Shown here: positions 21,516-30,319 of the stretch, piece by piece
How the letters are laid out: each line of letters starts with the position of its first letter
Position numbering within the stretch: the first letter of the stretch is position 1
DNA from: Prorocentrum cordatum
Taxonomy: Eukaryota > Sar > Dinophyceae > Prorocentrales > Prorocentraceae
DNA: 64,000 bases
Assembly: GCA_963575745.1 (NCBI GenBank)
Contig: CAUYUJ010014191.1
Coordinates: forward strand, 255,385 to 319,384
Reading direction: 5' to 3'
The notes under the pieces: generated by a model
Seen by the model: the letters and a program-made list of their open reading frames with translations, nothing else
What the model was told of the DNA's origin: nothing
Databases searched by the model: none
Program-made: the position numbers and the translations under genes

Positions 21516-21614
21516 TCGGCGCAGGTTTTCCCATGGTCTCCTCAAACTCGTGGCCGCTGGGGCACGCGCGCCCCCATGCCAGTCCGGCGCCGGCGCGCCC
21601 CGCGCTCTGTTGCC

Positions 21615-21762
21615 GCTGGCACATTGGGCACCCCTGCAGATTAATCATCAACTCGCATATCGGGCAAACCTGCATTCAAATTCACTGGCAAAGCGGGCGC
21701 ACCTGCATCCTAATTCATCCACTGGCGCACTGGGCAAATCTGCATCGTCATTCATTAGTTAA
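21615..21762. repeat. 34-37-bp tandem repeat
   Basis: Four units carry GGGCAAACCTGCAT-like cores followed by AATTCA. The array ends 14 bases inside the 3' end of the transposase frame, so it marks the left boundary of the Rep/transposase segment. Confidence 0.8.
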
Positions 21763-23064
21763 CATGTGCGGCTCCTTATTTCGGGAGGCGGTCGCCCTCC
21801 CGCGCCACGACGTCCTCGAGACGTCCGCGGAATTCTCCGCAGAGCCCGGAGACTCCTGGTTCATGGCTACGACTACGCAGCGAGCGCGCCTCGCCCACTG
21901 CTCCGTGGTCTCATGCCACGGCAAACCATCTGGGCGCTCGTTTCGCATCCGCTTGCGGAACCATGCCACTGCGGTCTCATGCAGGAGCACATCGCCCACG
22001 TCGGGCGACTGTTTGGCCGCGTCCCTCCCCCAATTCAGGTGCATGGTAGCGGCCTCCATGGCCTCCGCGTACTCGTTGACGACATTGCCCACCGGTCTGT
22101 ACATGCCTGTGCCACGGTCGATAAACGCATGGCGCGGCAGCCGCGCGCCAGCGCCTAGCATTTTGCGGAGAATTCCTGGGAGCCTCATGACAATGAGGGC
22201 CATGCCTTTCCCGTTGAGCTTCCAGTCCGCAGGCATGGCCTCCACGTGCACCACGCCGCGTGCAAGCACCATGAACCAGTTCACCTTGGTGCCATCCCAC
22301 TGCCGCTGCTTCAGCGCCGTCGGGGGGCCGAGCAAGTTCGGGGAGTGCATCTTCGCGTCGTCCGAGATGTACCTCTTGCTGCCCTTGAACGCCTGGCGCA
22401 TCTGGTCATACTGCTTCTGGGGCCCAGGGATGTTCGACGCGAAAGGGTCGAGCCACACCACGTGCTGCGCCCGCCGGGCCGGCGACTGCCCGCGCCGGAG
22501 TAGGCGGCGGGCCATGGAGAGGCGGTGATCCTTGACGGCCTTCGGCAGGGAGACTTTCTGCATCGCGCGCTGGAATTTCCACGGGCACTCCGGGTCGAAG
22601 TTATAGCAATCGTTCGTGAACACTTCCCGTATCTTCTCGTCGCAGAAGGGCTTGCCCGCCCCCAGGTTCAGCGCCGCCGCGGGACAGGCGGTTACCGCCG
22701 CAGCGACGCAGGGCTCCTGGTCGCGCTTCTTCGCCGCCATCGCCGAGGCGGCTATGCAGCGGCGCTTGGCCGCCGTCAGCAGCGGCTTCGGGCCCCGCTT
22801 CGCGCCCGAGTGCTTCCCGGGGAACCGCTCCGGATCGCCGTTGATCTTAGTGAACAGCGCGTGCACCGCAGCCCTGGTGGGCGCGCCTCCGCCTGACTTC
22901 GTCAGCCGCGCGGCGACCCGCTCCGTGTTCGGCTGGCCCCCGTGCACCTCCTTGCTCGCTTCGCGAAGGCCGAGCGCCTTGGCGACCTCCCATGGGCTGA
23001 GGCGGCCGGCGGGGGCCGACTGCCAGGACTGGCGGAGGGCGTCCTGGTCAATTGGGCCCGACAT
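21748..23064 (-). CDS. Tc1/mariner-like DDE transposase
   Basis: The frame is 438 residues and starts at an ATG. An N-terminal helix-rich part (about 20-75, with LSPWEVAKALGL and TRAAVHALFTKI) fits a DNA-binding helix-turn-helix region. A GAKRGPK basic linker follows. The catalytic RNase H-like core runs from about 200 to 375. It has a first Asp in VVWLDPF (D206) and a second in FIDRGTGMY (D316). Then comes an SPD signature (353-355) with a Glu in HETAVAW (E363), comparable to the SPDxxPxE end of IS630/Tc1/mariner cores. Such enzymes cut and rejoin element ends. The last 36 residues look wrong. Reading another phase from about 21866 gives a Gly-Leu-Cys and Gly-Asp-Arg-Leu tail ending at TAA 21776-21778, so a one-base indel near the C-terminus is likely. 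Confidence 0.7.
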   Translation of the reverse strand: MSGPIDQDALRQSWQSAPAGRLSPWEVAKALGLREASKEVHGGQPNTERVAARLTKSGGGAPTRAAVHALFTKINGDPERFPGKHSGAKRGPKPLLTAAKRRCIAASAMAAKKRDQEPCVAAAVTACPAAALNLGAGKPFCDEKIREVFTNDCYNFDPECPWKFQRAMQKVSLPKAVKDHRLSMARRLLRRGQSPARRAQHVVWLDPFASNIPGPQKQYDQMRQAFKGSKRYISDDAKMHSPNLLGPPTALKQRQWDGTKVNWFMVLARGVVHVEAMPADWKLNGKGMALIVMRLPGILRKMLGAGARLPRHAFIDRGTGMYRPVGNVVNEYAEAMEAATMHLNWGRDAAKQSPDVGDVLLHETAVAWFRKRMRNERPDGLPWHETTEQWARRARCVVVAMNQESPGSAENSADVSRTSWRGRATASRNKEPHMLTNE

Positions 23065-23295
23065 CGGGCTGACGAAAAGCGCTGGCGCAGTGGCGTCCTC
23101 GTGGATTGGGCCGAAATGGCTGCGACGACGGCGGGGCGGGGAGGGATCGCGGCGGCGCCAATGGCAACGCGCAATGGCATGTTAAGAAGAATGGCGTGGG
23201 CGAGTGCGTTTTCATACAGCGCAACATAGTAGTTGGCCCCGCGCATGAGGCGCGCCGCAGGCGGCGCCCGCGCGAGACGGTGGGGCGCCATCCCA

Positions 23296-24664
23296 TCACA
23301 GGCGCTCCCCTGCATGGCGCTTCTGCCCTGGAGGCGCAGGGGACGTGTGCTCGGCCATGGGGCGCCTCCGGCTGGGTGAGCGGTCGCAGGGGGGCGTCCT
23401 GGCTGCGGCGCACACGGGCTCGCCGACGTAAACCGACACGCAATTGCTCGCGATCCACTCGTTCTCTGCCACTGTGAATGTCGACACGTCCCAATTGTTC
23501 GTGGTGAGGATGATCGGAGTGCGCCACAGGAAAACCTCGCACGTGTACAACTGCGTAGCCGACTGGCCCAGAATCGCACCGTCCACGTGCGCTTGGAGAA
23601 GTTTCTTGTTGTCGGCAATGAAGTGCGGGCTCTGCACCTCGTCCATGAGGACGGCGAGATGGCGGTGCCGCTCGTACCCATGCGTGTCAGGGTGGTTTGC
23701 GTGTTGGACGTCCACGACCATGGTGCGGTCTGCCCCGAAGAGGGCACGGGCCAGGCGGGACTTGCCCGTTCGAGATGGGCCATGGAGGACAAGCATCTTG
23801 TAGCGCTCCTCAACCTCCTCGTAGCTCATCTTCCAAAGCTCAATCTCGGGCGGCAGCGGCTTGAATGGGAGCGCCTTCGATTGCACATGCTCCCTTGCCC
23901 ACGCGCGTTCCGCCTCGAAGGCCAGAGCGGCCTCGGACTTTTTCGCGGCGTCCACGGAAGCTTTCCTCCTGTCGTGGCCGTCCCGCAGCTTCGCCAAGAG
24001 CCGCAGGTACGCGTCGTGGCCGAGCTTGTGCTGCTTGTAGAGGCTCACCACCCACCCTGGCTCAGGGGCCCACAACCCCTGCCACGGGGGGTAGTTCGTG
24101 TCCGTGTACACGGCGCCCGCCTTGTGCACGGAGCAGTAGAAGTGGCCCCGCTGCGTCGCCTTGAGCCAAAGGCGCGGCCCGCGCATCTCGCCGTTGACGT
24201 CGACGCGGGGGCGGGTGTTCTTGAACACCCACGAATCAGTCGTGGCGTGGTCAATGCCTTTCGTCCCGGGCTTCTGCCAACTGATGTACGCATGCAAATG
24301 CACGCGCCCAACGTTGCACGAGTGCAACGACCGCTCTATGGCAGCGCTCCAGAAGGACGCTTCGCGTGCCTGAACCTGGCCTTTGACCCACTCCACAAAC
24401 TCCCTCCATAAGTCCACGCCATCGGAGAAGTTCAGCGAGTTGGGCGCGAGCAAGAAAGCACTTCAAGCGGAACGCCCTGCGCCCGAACCCGGCGTAGAAC
24501 GTCTGAGGGAGCACCCTGTGCGCGTCGACGAAATCGTTGGCTACGCGAGTGGGGTCGTTCGCAGCAGCATTTTCCTCATTGGCCCCCGTGCTGCCAGGCT
24601 CAGGGAAATCACCGCCGCCATGGTTCACAACCAACTTGTCACGTGCCGCGCGCAAATCGCTCAA
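23296..24664 (-). CDS. CRESS-type Rep-like protein: HUH endonuclease plus SF3 helicase, 5' part frameshifted
   Basis: The main frame (24453 down to a TGA at 23296-23298, 385 residues) shows HUH motif II, GRVHLHAYISW with H52 and H54. A motif III candidate FYCSVHK (Y106, K111) follows. The SF3 helicase has Walker A GPSRTGKS (225-232), Walker B AVLMDE (267-272) and motif C ILTTN (315-319). Proteins of this class nick an origin through the Tyr and unwind DNA for rolling-circle replication. The N-terminal part, including motif I, lies in another phase between about 24455 and 24664 and has no ATG. A one-base indel near 24455 or an intron is needed. Homologues occur in CRESS-DNA viruses, plasmids and as copies integrated in protist genomes; which applies here is unknown. 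The transposase gene follows on the same strand. Confidence 0.75.
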
Positions 24665-24760
24665 AGAGTCCGGCGGCAGTCGCGCCGACAGAACACTTCA
24701 CAAGCTCACTATATGTTCTTTACCTGCGCGCGTGGGCATTGGGTCGACACCAATGGTCTC

Positions 24761-24785
24761 AGCAAGGGCGTTGAACGCCCTTGCT
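24761..24785. promoter_or_regulatory. Perfect 25-base palindrome upstream of the Rep-like gene
   Basis: The arm AGCAAGGGCGTT is followed by one G and the exact reverse complement of the arm. It lies about 100 bases upstream of the open part of the Rep-like gene. It could be a Rep binding or origin-like site, but the one-base loop and lack of a nonanucleotide such as TAGTATTAC argue against a canonical CRESS origin. Confidence 0.5.
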
Positions 24786-24984
24786 GCTGCGGTCCGGCCA
24801 GCCCTGAACTCCAACTGTCGCGCCGTGTCAGCAGGCGTCCTTCGACGAGCGGCATGCCGCGTCGAGCCTCGCGCTTCGCTCGGGCGCCCCGCGAGCGGGA
24901 GGGTTAAGATAACCCACTTCGAGCCGGGGCGGTACGACGAGGTAGGAAGGGGGGGGAGGGAGGGAAATACCCAATGAATTGGTA

Positions 24985-25560
24985 TTGGGCTTCTTGTGGA
25001 AATCGGGGCTGATGTGACTACAGGCGCAACTATTCAAAGATAATCGTGCTGTCCATCTTGGACTTGGCCTCGGAGCTGGGGTCGTAACGCGTGCAGATAT
25101 CCCCGGAACGCGCGATCGAGAACATACCAAACAAATGTGCATTGGAATTCCCATGCGATATTGGGGCCGGCGTGGCCACAGGCGCACCTCTTCAAATATA
25201 GTCGTGCTTTCCGTCTTGGATTCGGCCTATGAGCCGGGGTCGCAACGCGCGCAGATTTTCCTGGAAAGCGCGATCGAGAACAGACCCCAAACAGTGGATT
25301 GGATTTCCAATAGGAACAAGGGCCGATGTGACGACAGGCGCACCTCTTCGAATATACTCGTGCCTTCCCTCCTGGATTCGGCCTTTCAGCCGAGGTCGCA
25401 TCGCGCGCAGATTTCCCCCGAAAGTGCGATCGAAGACAGATCGAGCAAATGTATTTCCAATAGCAACTGGGGCCAATGTGACCACAGGCACAACTATTCT
25501 GAAATTGAGTCGTGTTTTATCTCTTGGATTCGGCTTCGGGGCTTGGGAAAACACACTTCT
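24985..25560. repeat. 150-160-bp tandem repeat
   Basis: About 3.7 units are anchored by GATGTGAC(T/G)ACAGGCGCA-like sequence near 25011, 25171, 25325 and 25475. Each has GTCGTGC(T/C)TTCC, GATTCGGCCT and GCGATCGA segments. Units are 75-85 percent similar by eye. Confidence 0.85.
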
Positions 25561-25909
25561 GCAGAAGAAAAGGCCGAACCCAGAGAACTAGTCTGAAACA
25601 TATTGGTCTTCCAATAGGAAGTGGGGTAGATCAGGCGACCCAAGCACAAGTAGCCCAAACGGGCGGATCCTTTTCAAAAATGTGGCGTTTGGGGGTGACA
25701 GCAGTATGTCTCCCCAAGGGGTCCCCCCCTTGAAGGGAGGGGGCGGTGTCTCCCCCCGGCACGTCTCCCCTCCCGAAGGGGGATCAGCGCCGCACCGGGG
25801 GCCTGTCCTTGCTAAAGGGAGAGGTGGTCGGCCAGACCGAGACACTGGCCAACAGTGAGGCGAGAACCAGGGAGTGGCCGGCATTGGGGCGAGAGCGCAC
25901 GTGAACGTC
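25561..25909. other. Spacer, G/C-rich
   Basis: No gene is seen. The part 25705-25800 has several short inverted C-run/G-run pairs (for example CTCCCCTCCCGAAGGGGG). Confidence 0.6.
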
Positions 25910-25920
25910 CTAGCCGCCAT

Positions 25921-25952
<32 letters not shown>

Positions 25953-26400
25953 TCGTTGTCTTGGTCGTGGTCCTGGTCGTGGTCGTGGTCGTGGTCGTCG
26001 TGGCCGTCGTCGTCGTGGTCGTGGTCGTCGTGGTCGTCGTGGTCGTCGTGGTGGTCATGGTGGTCGTGGTGGTCGTGGCGGTCGCGGTGATGGTGATAGG
26101 GATGGTGATGGTGATGGTGATGGTGGTGGTGGTGGTGGTCGTCGTCGTCGTCGTCGTCGTTGTGGTCCTGGTCGTGGTCGTGGTCGTGGTCGTGATCGTG
26201 GTCGTCGTGGCCGTCGTCGTCGTGGTCGTGGTCGTCGTGGTCGTCGTGGTGGTCATGGTGGTCATGGTGGTCATGGTGGTCGTGGCGGTCGTGGTGATGG
26301 TGATAGTGATGGTGATGGTGATGGTGGTGGTGGTGGTGGTAATCTTCGTCGTCGTCGTCGTCGTTTTCGTCTTCGTCGTCGTCGTCGCCGTCGGGTGCTT
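25910..26400. repeat. (GTC)n/(GTG)n microsatellite
   Basis: A trinucleotide tract with a longer internal repeat: the stretch from about 25960 to 26130 recurs at about 26160-26330. Its frames read poly-Val, Arg/Gly or His/Asp and are not genes. Confidence 0.95.
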
Positions 26401-26654
26401 TGGGCGCTCCGATACACATTGTGTTAGTTATGTCACGTGATGTATGGAACTGAAAGAAAAATTAATTCACACACGTGGTGGGCATCATTACACTTGTGAC
26501 GTTATGCCCCCTGTGGGGCCCCAAGACACATTGGGATGTGCCGAATGGTATACGTCACGTGGCACAGCCACCACTGACAGAATGCCTGCTGGTATCCGGC
26601 GTTCGGCCACGTGGCGGCATCAAAAGAAAACCTTTTCCCATCCTGTAGGATGAC

Positions 26655-26842
26655 GACTATGACCATGATGATGGTGATGGCGATGCTGGTGTGGTGGTGA
26701 CGATGATGATGATTATGATGATGGTGATGACGGTGATGATCATAATGATGATGGTGATGACGAGGATGATCATTATGTTGATGGTGGTGGCCATGATGAT
26801 CATTATGATGATGGTGATGACGATGGTGATGGTTATGGGTGG
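26655..26842. repeat. (GAT)n microsatellite
   Basis: GATGATGGTGATGACG-type units; a ~54-base longer period is visible (GATCATTATGATGATGG recurs). Confidence 0.9.
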
Positions 26843-26849
26843 ATACACT

Positions 26850-26998
26850 TGTCATAATATTCGATAAGGAGTGGATATACTTGTAATCGGATTATATTAA
26901 GAGGTTGATATTCCTCTAATAAGATTGTATGAGAGGTGGATACACTTCTAATAGGATTGTATTAGAGGTGGATACACCTCCAATAAGATTATATCGGA
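26850..26998 (+). repeat. GTGGATACAC minisatellite, first array
   Basis: Four units of ~35 bases combine GAGGTGGATACAC(T/C)T with CTAATAGGATTGTATT. The same type occurs at 29.63-29.90 kb. Confidence 0.8.
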
Positions 26999-27019
26999 AA
27001 GAGCGTGTTCTACCGCTGC

Positions 27020-27190
27020 TGGCGGAAAACCGGGGGGGGGTCACTACCGGTTCGAACCCCCCCCCCCCCCCTCTCCGGAAAACCGGGGGGGGGGGGATCA
27101 TGAAAAGGGGGGGGGGTCGGGTTCGAACCCCCCCCCCCCCCCCCTCGGATCCGGAAAACCGAGGGGGGGTCACTGCCGGTTCGAACCCCC
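27020..27190 (+). repeat. Left arm of inverted repeat with GGTTCGAACC and G/C runs
   Basis: Repeated blocks of GAAAACCGGGGGGG, TCACTACCGGTTCGAACC and C runs, with CGGATCCGGAAAACC near 27146. The same blocks recur in reverse orientation at 27850-27965. Confidence 0.85.
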
Positions 27191-27209
27191 CCCCCTCGAA
27201 AACCGAGTG

Positions 27210-27835
27210 GGGGTGCGGACAGTGGTGGGGACGGTGTTGGTGGGGACAGTGGTGAGGGGATAGCGGGACAGTGGTGGGGACAGTGGGACAGTGGGACAGT
27301 GGTGGGGACGGTAGTGGTGGGGACAGTGGTGGGGACAATGGTGGGAACAGGGGGGGACAGTGGACAGTGGTGGTGACGGTGGTGGTGGGGACAGTGGTGT
27401 GGGGACAATGGGAATGAGGTGGAAACAGTGGGACAGTGGAGGGTACAATGGTGGTGGGGACAGTGGTGAAGGCGGTGGCGAGGACGGCGGTGGGACAATG
27501 GGACAGAGGTACAGTGGGGACAGTGGTGGGGACAGTGGGGACAGTGGTGGGAACAGTGGGACAGCTCAGTGGGACAGCGGAGGAGTCAGTGGGACAGTGG
27601 GGACAGTGGGGATAGTCGGGCAGTGGTTGGGGCCGTGGAGACAGTGGGGAGAGTGGAACCGTGGTGGGAACAGTTCTGGGGACAGCGGGGACAGTGCGAC
27701 AGTGGTGGGGCCACTGGTGGGGACAGTAGGGGCGGTGGTGGAACCAGTGGGGACAGCGGTGGTGAGGACAGTGGTGCTGGGAACACCAGTGGGGGATGTG
27801 ATGCGGACGGTGGTGGGGACCGGGAGTCGTTTGCT
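27210..27835. repeat. GGGACAGTGGTGG minisatellite
   Basis: Degenerate G-rich units of 9-15 bases fill 620 bases between the two inverted arms. The plus strand has many GGG/GGGG runs at short spacing, compatible with G-quadruplex formation. Confidence 0.9.
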
Positions 27836-27849
27836 GGCGGTGAGTAGGG

Positions 27850-28085
27850 GGGGGAGGGGGGGGGGGTTCGAACCGGTAGTGACCCCCCCCGGTTTTCCGG
27901 ATCCGGAGGGGGGGGGGGGGGGGGGAGGGGTTCGAACCGGTAGTGACCCCCCCCGGTTTTCGAGCGGGAGGGGGGGGGGGGGGGGGGGGAGGGGGGGGGC
28001 TTTGCCGGGGGAGGGGGGGGGGGAGGGGTTCCAGCAGGGGGGGGGGGATTTTCGGAGGGGGGGGGGGGGCGACCCCCGGGCTCCG
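27850..28085 (-). repeat. Right arm of inverted repeat and long G runs
   Basis: GGTTCGAACCGGTAGTGACC followed by C runs and GGTTTTCCGGATCC is the reverse complement of the left arm. G runs of up to more than 20 bases follow to 28085. Assembly length of these homopolymers is uncertain. Confidence 0.85.
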
Positions 28086-28293
28086 GAGGAAAAGGTTGGC
28101 AATTTTCCACAGTAAAGCGGCGGTGGATCACGCTCTCTCTTATATCGGAGGTGCGGCGGCGCGGTGCGGTGCGGTGTTCCCCCCCCTCCCCCAAGCCCCG
28201 AGAGGGCCTCTGAATGCCGATGTTCCTCCTGTGGGAGACGACGGGTAAGCGAGACCCTGGGCATGGGTCCTAGAAAGCCGGAGTTGCCTTCTT

Positions 28294-28347
28294 CTTGTTC
28301 CCAACCTATAGTTGGGTACTCGTTTTGAATAGAGCAGTGTGGTCGCC
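28294..28347 (+). repeat. Hairpin border element, copy 1
   Basis: TTGTTCCCAAC, a short loop, then GTTGGGTACTCGTTTTGAAT and a GTGGTCGC end. The CCCAAC/GTTGGG stem is conserved in two other copies (32496 plus strand, 37344 minus strand) although the loop differs. It lies ~85 bases before the ~103-bp array. Confidence 0.7.
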
Positions 28348-28429
28348 CCGGCCTCCTTCTCCTCCCCTCCTCCTCTCCTGTTTCCTGTGTTCCCTCTCCT
28401 CTTCTCTCGTGCCGTCCGGCTGCAATCTG

Positions 28430-29330
28430 CGCAAGTGTCGCCATTTTCGTAGGCTCTTGGGAGGCCCAGCGGAGGTACGTCCCACGCGGACCACCTCGGG
28501 ACCTCGCGGTGCCTTGGGGGCTGCGATCTGCGCAACTGTCGCCACTTTCGTGGCCTCCTGGGAGGCCCAGCGGAGGTACGTCCCACGCGGACCACCTCGG
28601 GACCTCGCCGTGCCCTGGGGGCTGCGATCTGCGCAATTTTCGCCACTTTCGTGGGTTCCAGGGAGGCCCAGCGGAGGTACGTCCCACGCGGACCACCTCG
28701 GGACCTCGCCGCCCACTGGGGGGCTTGCGATCTGCGCGACTGTCGCCACTTTCGTGGGCTCCTGGGAGGTCCAGCCGAGGTACGTCCCAGGCGGACCACC
28801 TCGGGACCTCGCCGCCCCCTGGGGGGCTTGCGATCTGCGCAACCGTCGCCACTTTCGTTGGCTCCTGGGAGGCCCAGCGGAGGTACGTCCCACGCGGACC
28901 ACCTCGGGACCTCGCCGCCCCCTGGGGGGCTCGCGATCTGCGCAATTTTCGCCACTTTCGTGGGCTCCTGGGAGGCCCAGCGGAGGTACGTCCCGCATGG
29001 ACCACCTTGGGACTTCGCCGCCCCCTGGGGGGCTCGCGATCTGCGCAACTTTCGCCATGTTCGTGGGCTCCTGGGAGGCCCAGCGGAGGTACGTCCCAAG
29101 CGGACCACCTCGGGACCTCGCCACCCCCTGGGGGGCTTGCGATCTGCGCAACCGTCGCCACTTTCGTTGGCTCCTGGGAGGCCCAGCGGAGGTACGTCCC
29201 ACGCGGGCCACCTCGGGACCTCGCCGCCCCCTGGGGGGCTCGCGATCTGCGCAATTGTCGCCACTTTCGTGGGCTCCTGGGAGGCCCAGCGGAGGTACGT
29301 CCCACATGGATCATTCGGAGGTACGTCATA
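28430..29330 (+). repeat. 101-103-bp satellite array, first array
   Basis: About nine units start GGAGGTACGTCCCACGCGG at 28471, 28572, 28673, 28776, 28879, 28982, 29085, 29188 and 29291. Each carries GGACCTCGCCG, CCCCCTGGGGGG, TCGCGATCTGCGCAA and CGCCACTTTCGTGGGCTCCT. The array shares most of its sequence with the array at 32.6-34.8 kb. Long frames on either strand are artefacts. Confidence 0.95.
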
Positions 29331-29629
29331 CGCGTTTCTTTCAACGCCCCTGTGCTTCCATGTTATATAGTTGCCGTTCCTCTTCTTGCTGCGCTCTTCT
29401 GAAATCACTGTTGGGTGCTCTTCTTGCGCACTGCGGGTCCTTCATAATGCCAGTCAGCATTGAGTGGTCCTGAGTATAATCGCCACATGTATAGAAAGGG
29501 CTGGGTACGTCACAGGGTAATTGTTGTTGTTGGTGGTGTTGTCGGTCGTTGTCGTTGGTGTTGGTGCTGCTGTTGTTATGTGTAGGTGTGTGTAGGTGTA
29601 TGTACGTGTGCGTGTGCGTGTGCATTCGG
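29331..29629. other. Unique spacer with border tail and (GTT) tract
   Basis: At 29498-29522 the sequence GGGCTGGGTACGTCACAGGG and AATT matches the block after the second 101-bp array (34931-34957). A short GTTGTT/GGTGTT tract follows to 29580, then GTGTGCGTGTG. Confidence 0.65.
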
Positions 29630-29905
29630 GTTCTATTAGGAGTGGATAGACCTTTTACTCGTGTTCTATTAGTGGGTTTTATACCTCTAGTAGGATTCTA
29701 CCAGGGGTGGATACACTTCTAGTAGGATTCTATTCGGGGTGGATGCACCTCTAGTAGGATTCTATTCAGGGTGGATACACCTCTAGTAGGATTCTGTCAA
29801 GGGTGGGTGCACATCTTGTTGGATTCTATTAGGGGTGGATGCGCCTCTAGTAGGATTCCATTACGAGTGGATACACCCCTAGTGGGATTCTATTAGGGGT
29901 GGATC
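29630..29905 (+). repeat. GTGGATACAC minisatellite, second array
   Basis: About eight units of ~32 bases: GGGGTGGATACACCTCTAGT then AGGATTCTATT. Confidence 0.9.
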
Positions 29906-30319
29906 TAATATACATTTATGTATAAATAGATAACTAAAGTGTTTTCGGAGAAGGTTAAAAACAATTCTCAGGAGGCCGGGGAACTTCCGAGCCTCCTGCG
30001 AGGGCCCGCCTCTTCTCACTTCCCCCCAGGCTCGCCGCCGATCCTTCTGTCAGCGTCTGCTTGTCAAGTGTTGCAGGCTTTGTCCGCCCAGGCTGGCACT
30101 TACAGCAAGCAGCAACAGACTCGTTGTAGCACCCTTGGGTCCTGGCGGTCTCGGGCGGGCCTAGGACAAGGATGGATCTGGAACGCTTTGAGAAGGCCGC
30201 GGCGCCCGAGACATCCTCAAAAGCCACCAGACCTCAAAGCTTCTCGATCTATCCTCACCCGAACTTATCCTCGTCATGGCATCGTCTTGTTGTTTTCTCC
30301 CCCCAGAAAATTATCCTTG
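29906..30319. other. Spacer without recognised gene
   Basis: A short AT-rich patch with TATA-like sequence (29908-29935) precedes a non-repetitive 350-base stretch. A 132-residue frame (29939-30337) and an ATG at 30172 exist but run into the satellite array. GAGACATCCTCAAAA at 30208 links it to the palindrome motif at 14784. I assign no gene. Confidence 0.5.

Larger units (their letters stand above)
21748..24785 (-). mobile_element. Candidate mobile element with Rep-like and DDE transposase genes
   Basis: Two genes lie head to tail on the minus strand: a CRESS-type Rep-like protein, then a Tc1/mariner-like transposase after a 231-base gap. A 25-base palindrome lies upstream of the Rep-like gene. 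No other non-repeat gene is nearby, and tandem repeats abut both sides. I could not find matching terminal inverted repeats, so element ends are unproven. Treating the pair as one element is inference from adjacency and shared strand. Confidence 0.5.

Noticed and set aside
25855-26440. Arg/Gly-rich 190-residue frame resembling an RGG protein
   Set aside because: It is produced by a (GTC)/(GTG) microsatellite; the other phases are equally open.
27040-27190. tRNA gene from the B-box-like GGTTCGAACC
   Set aside because: No A box, cloverleaf or CCA-side stem can be drawn; the motif sits in homopolymer runs and is repeated.
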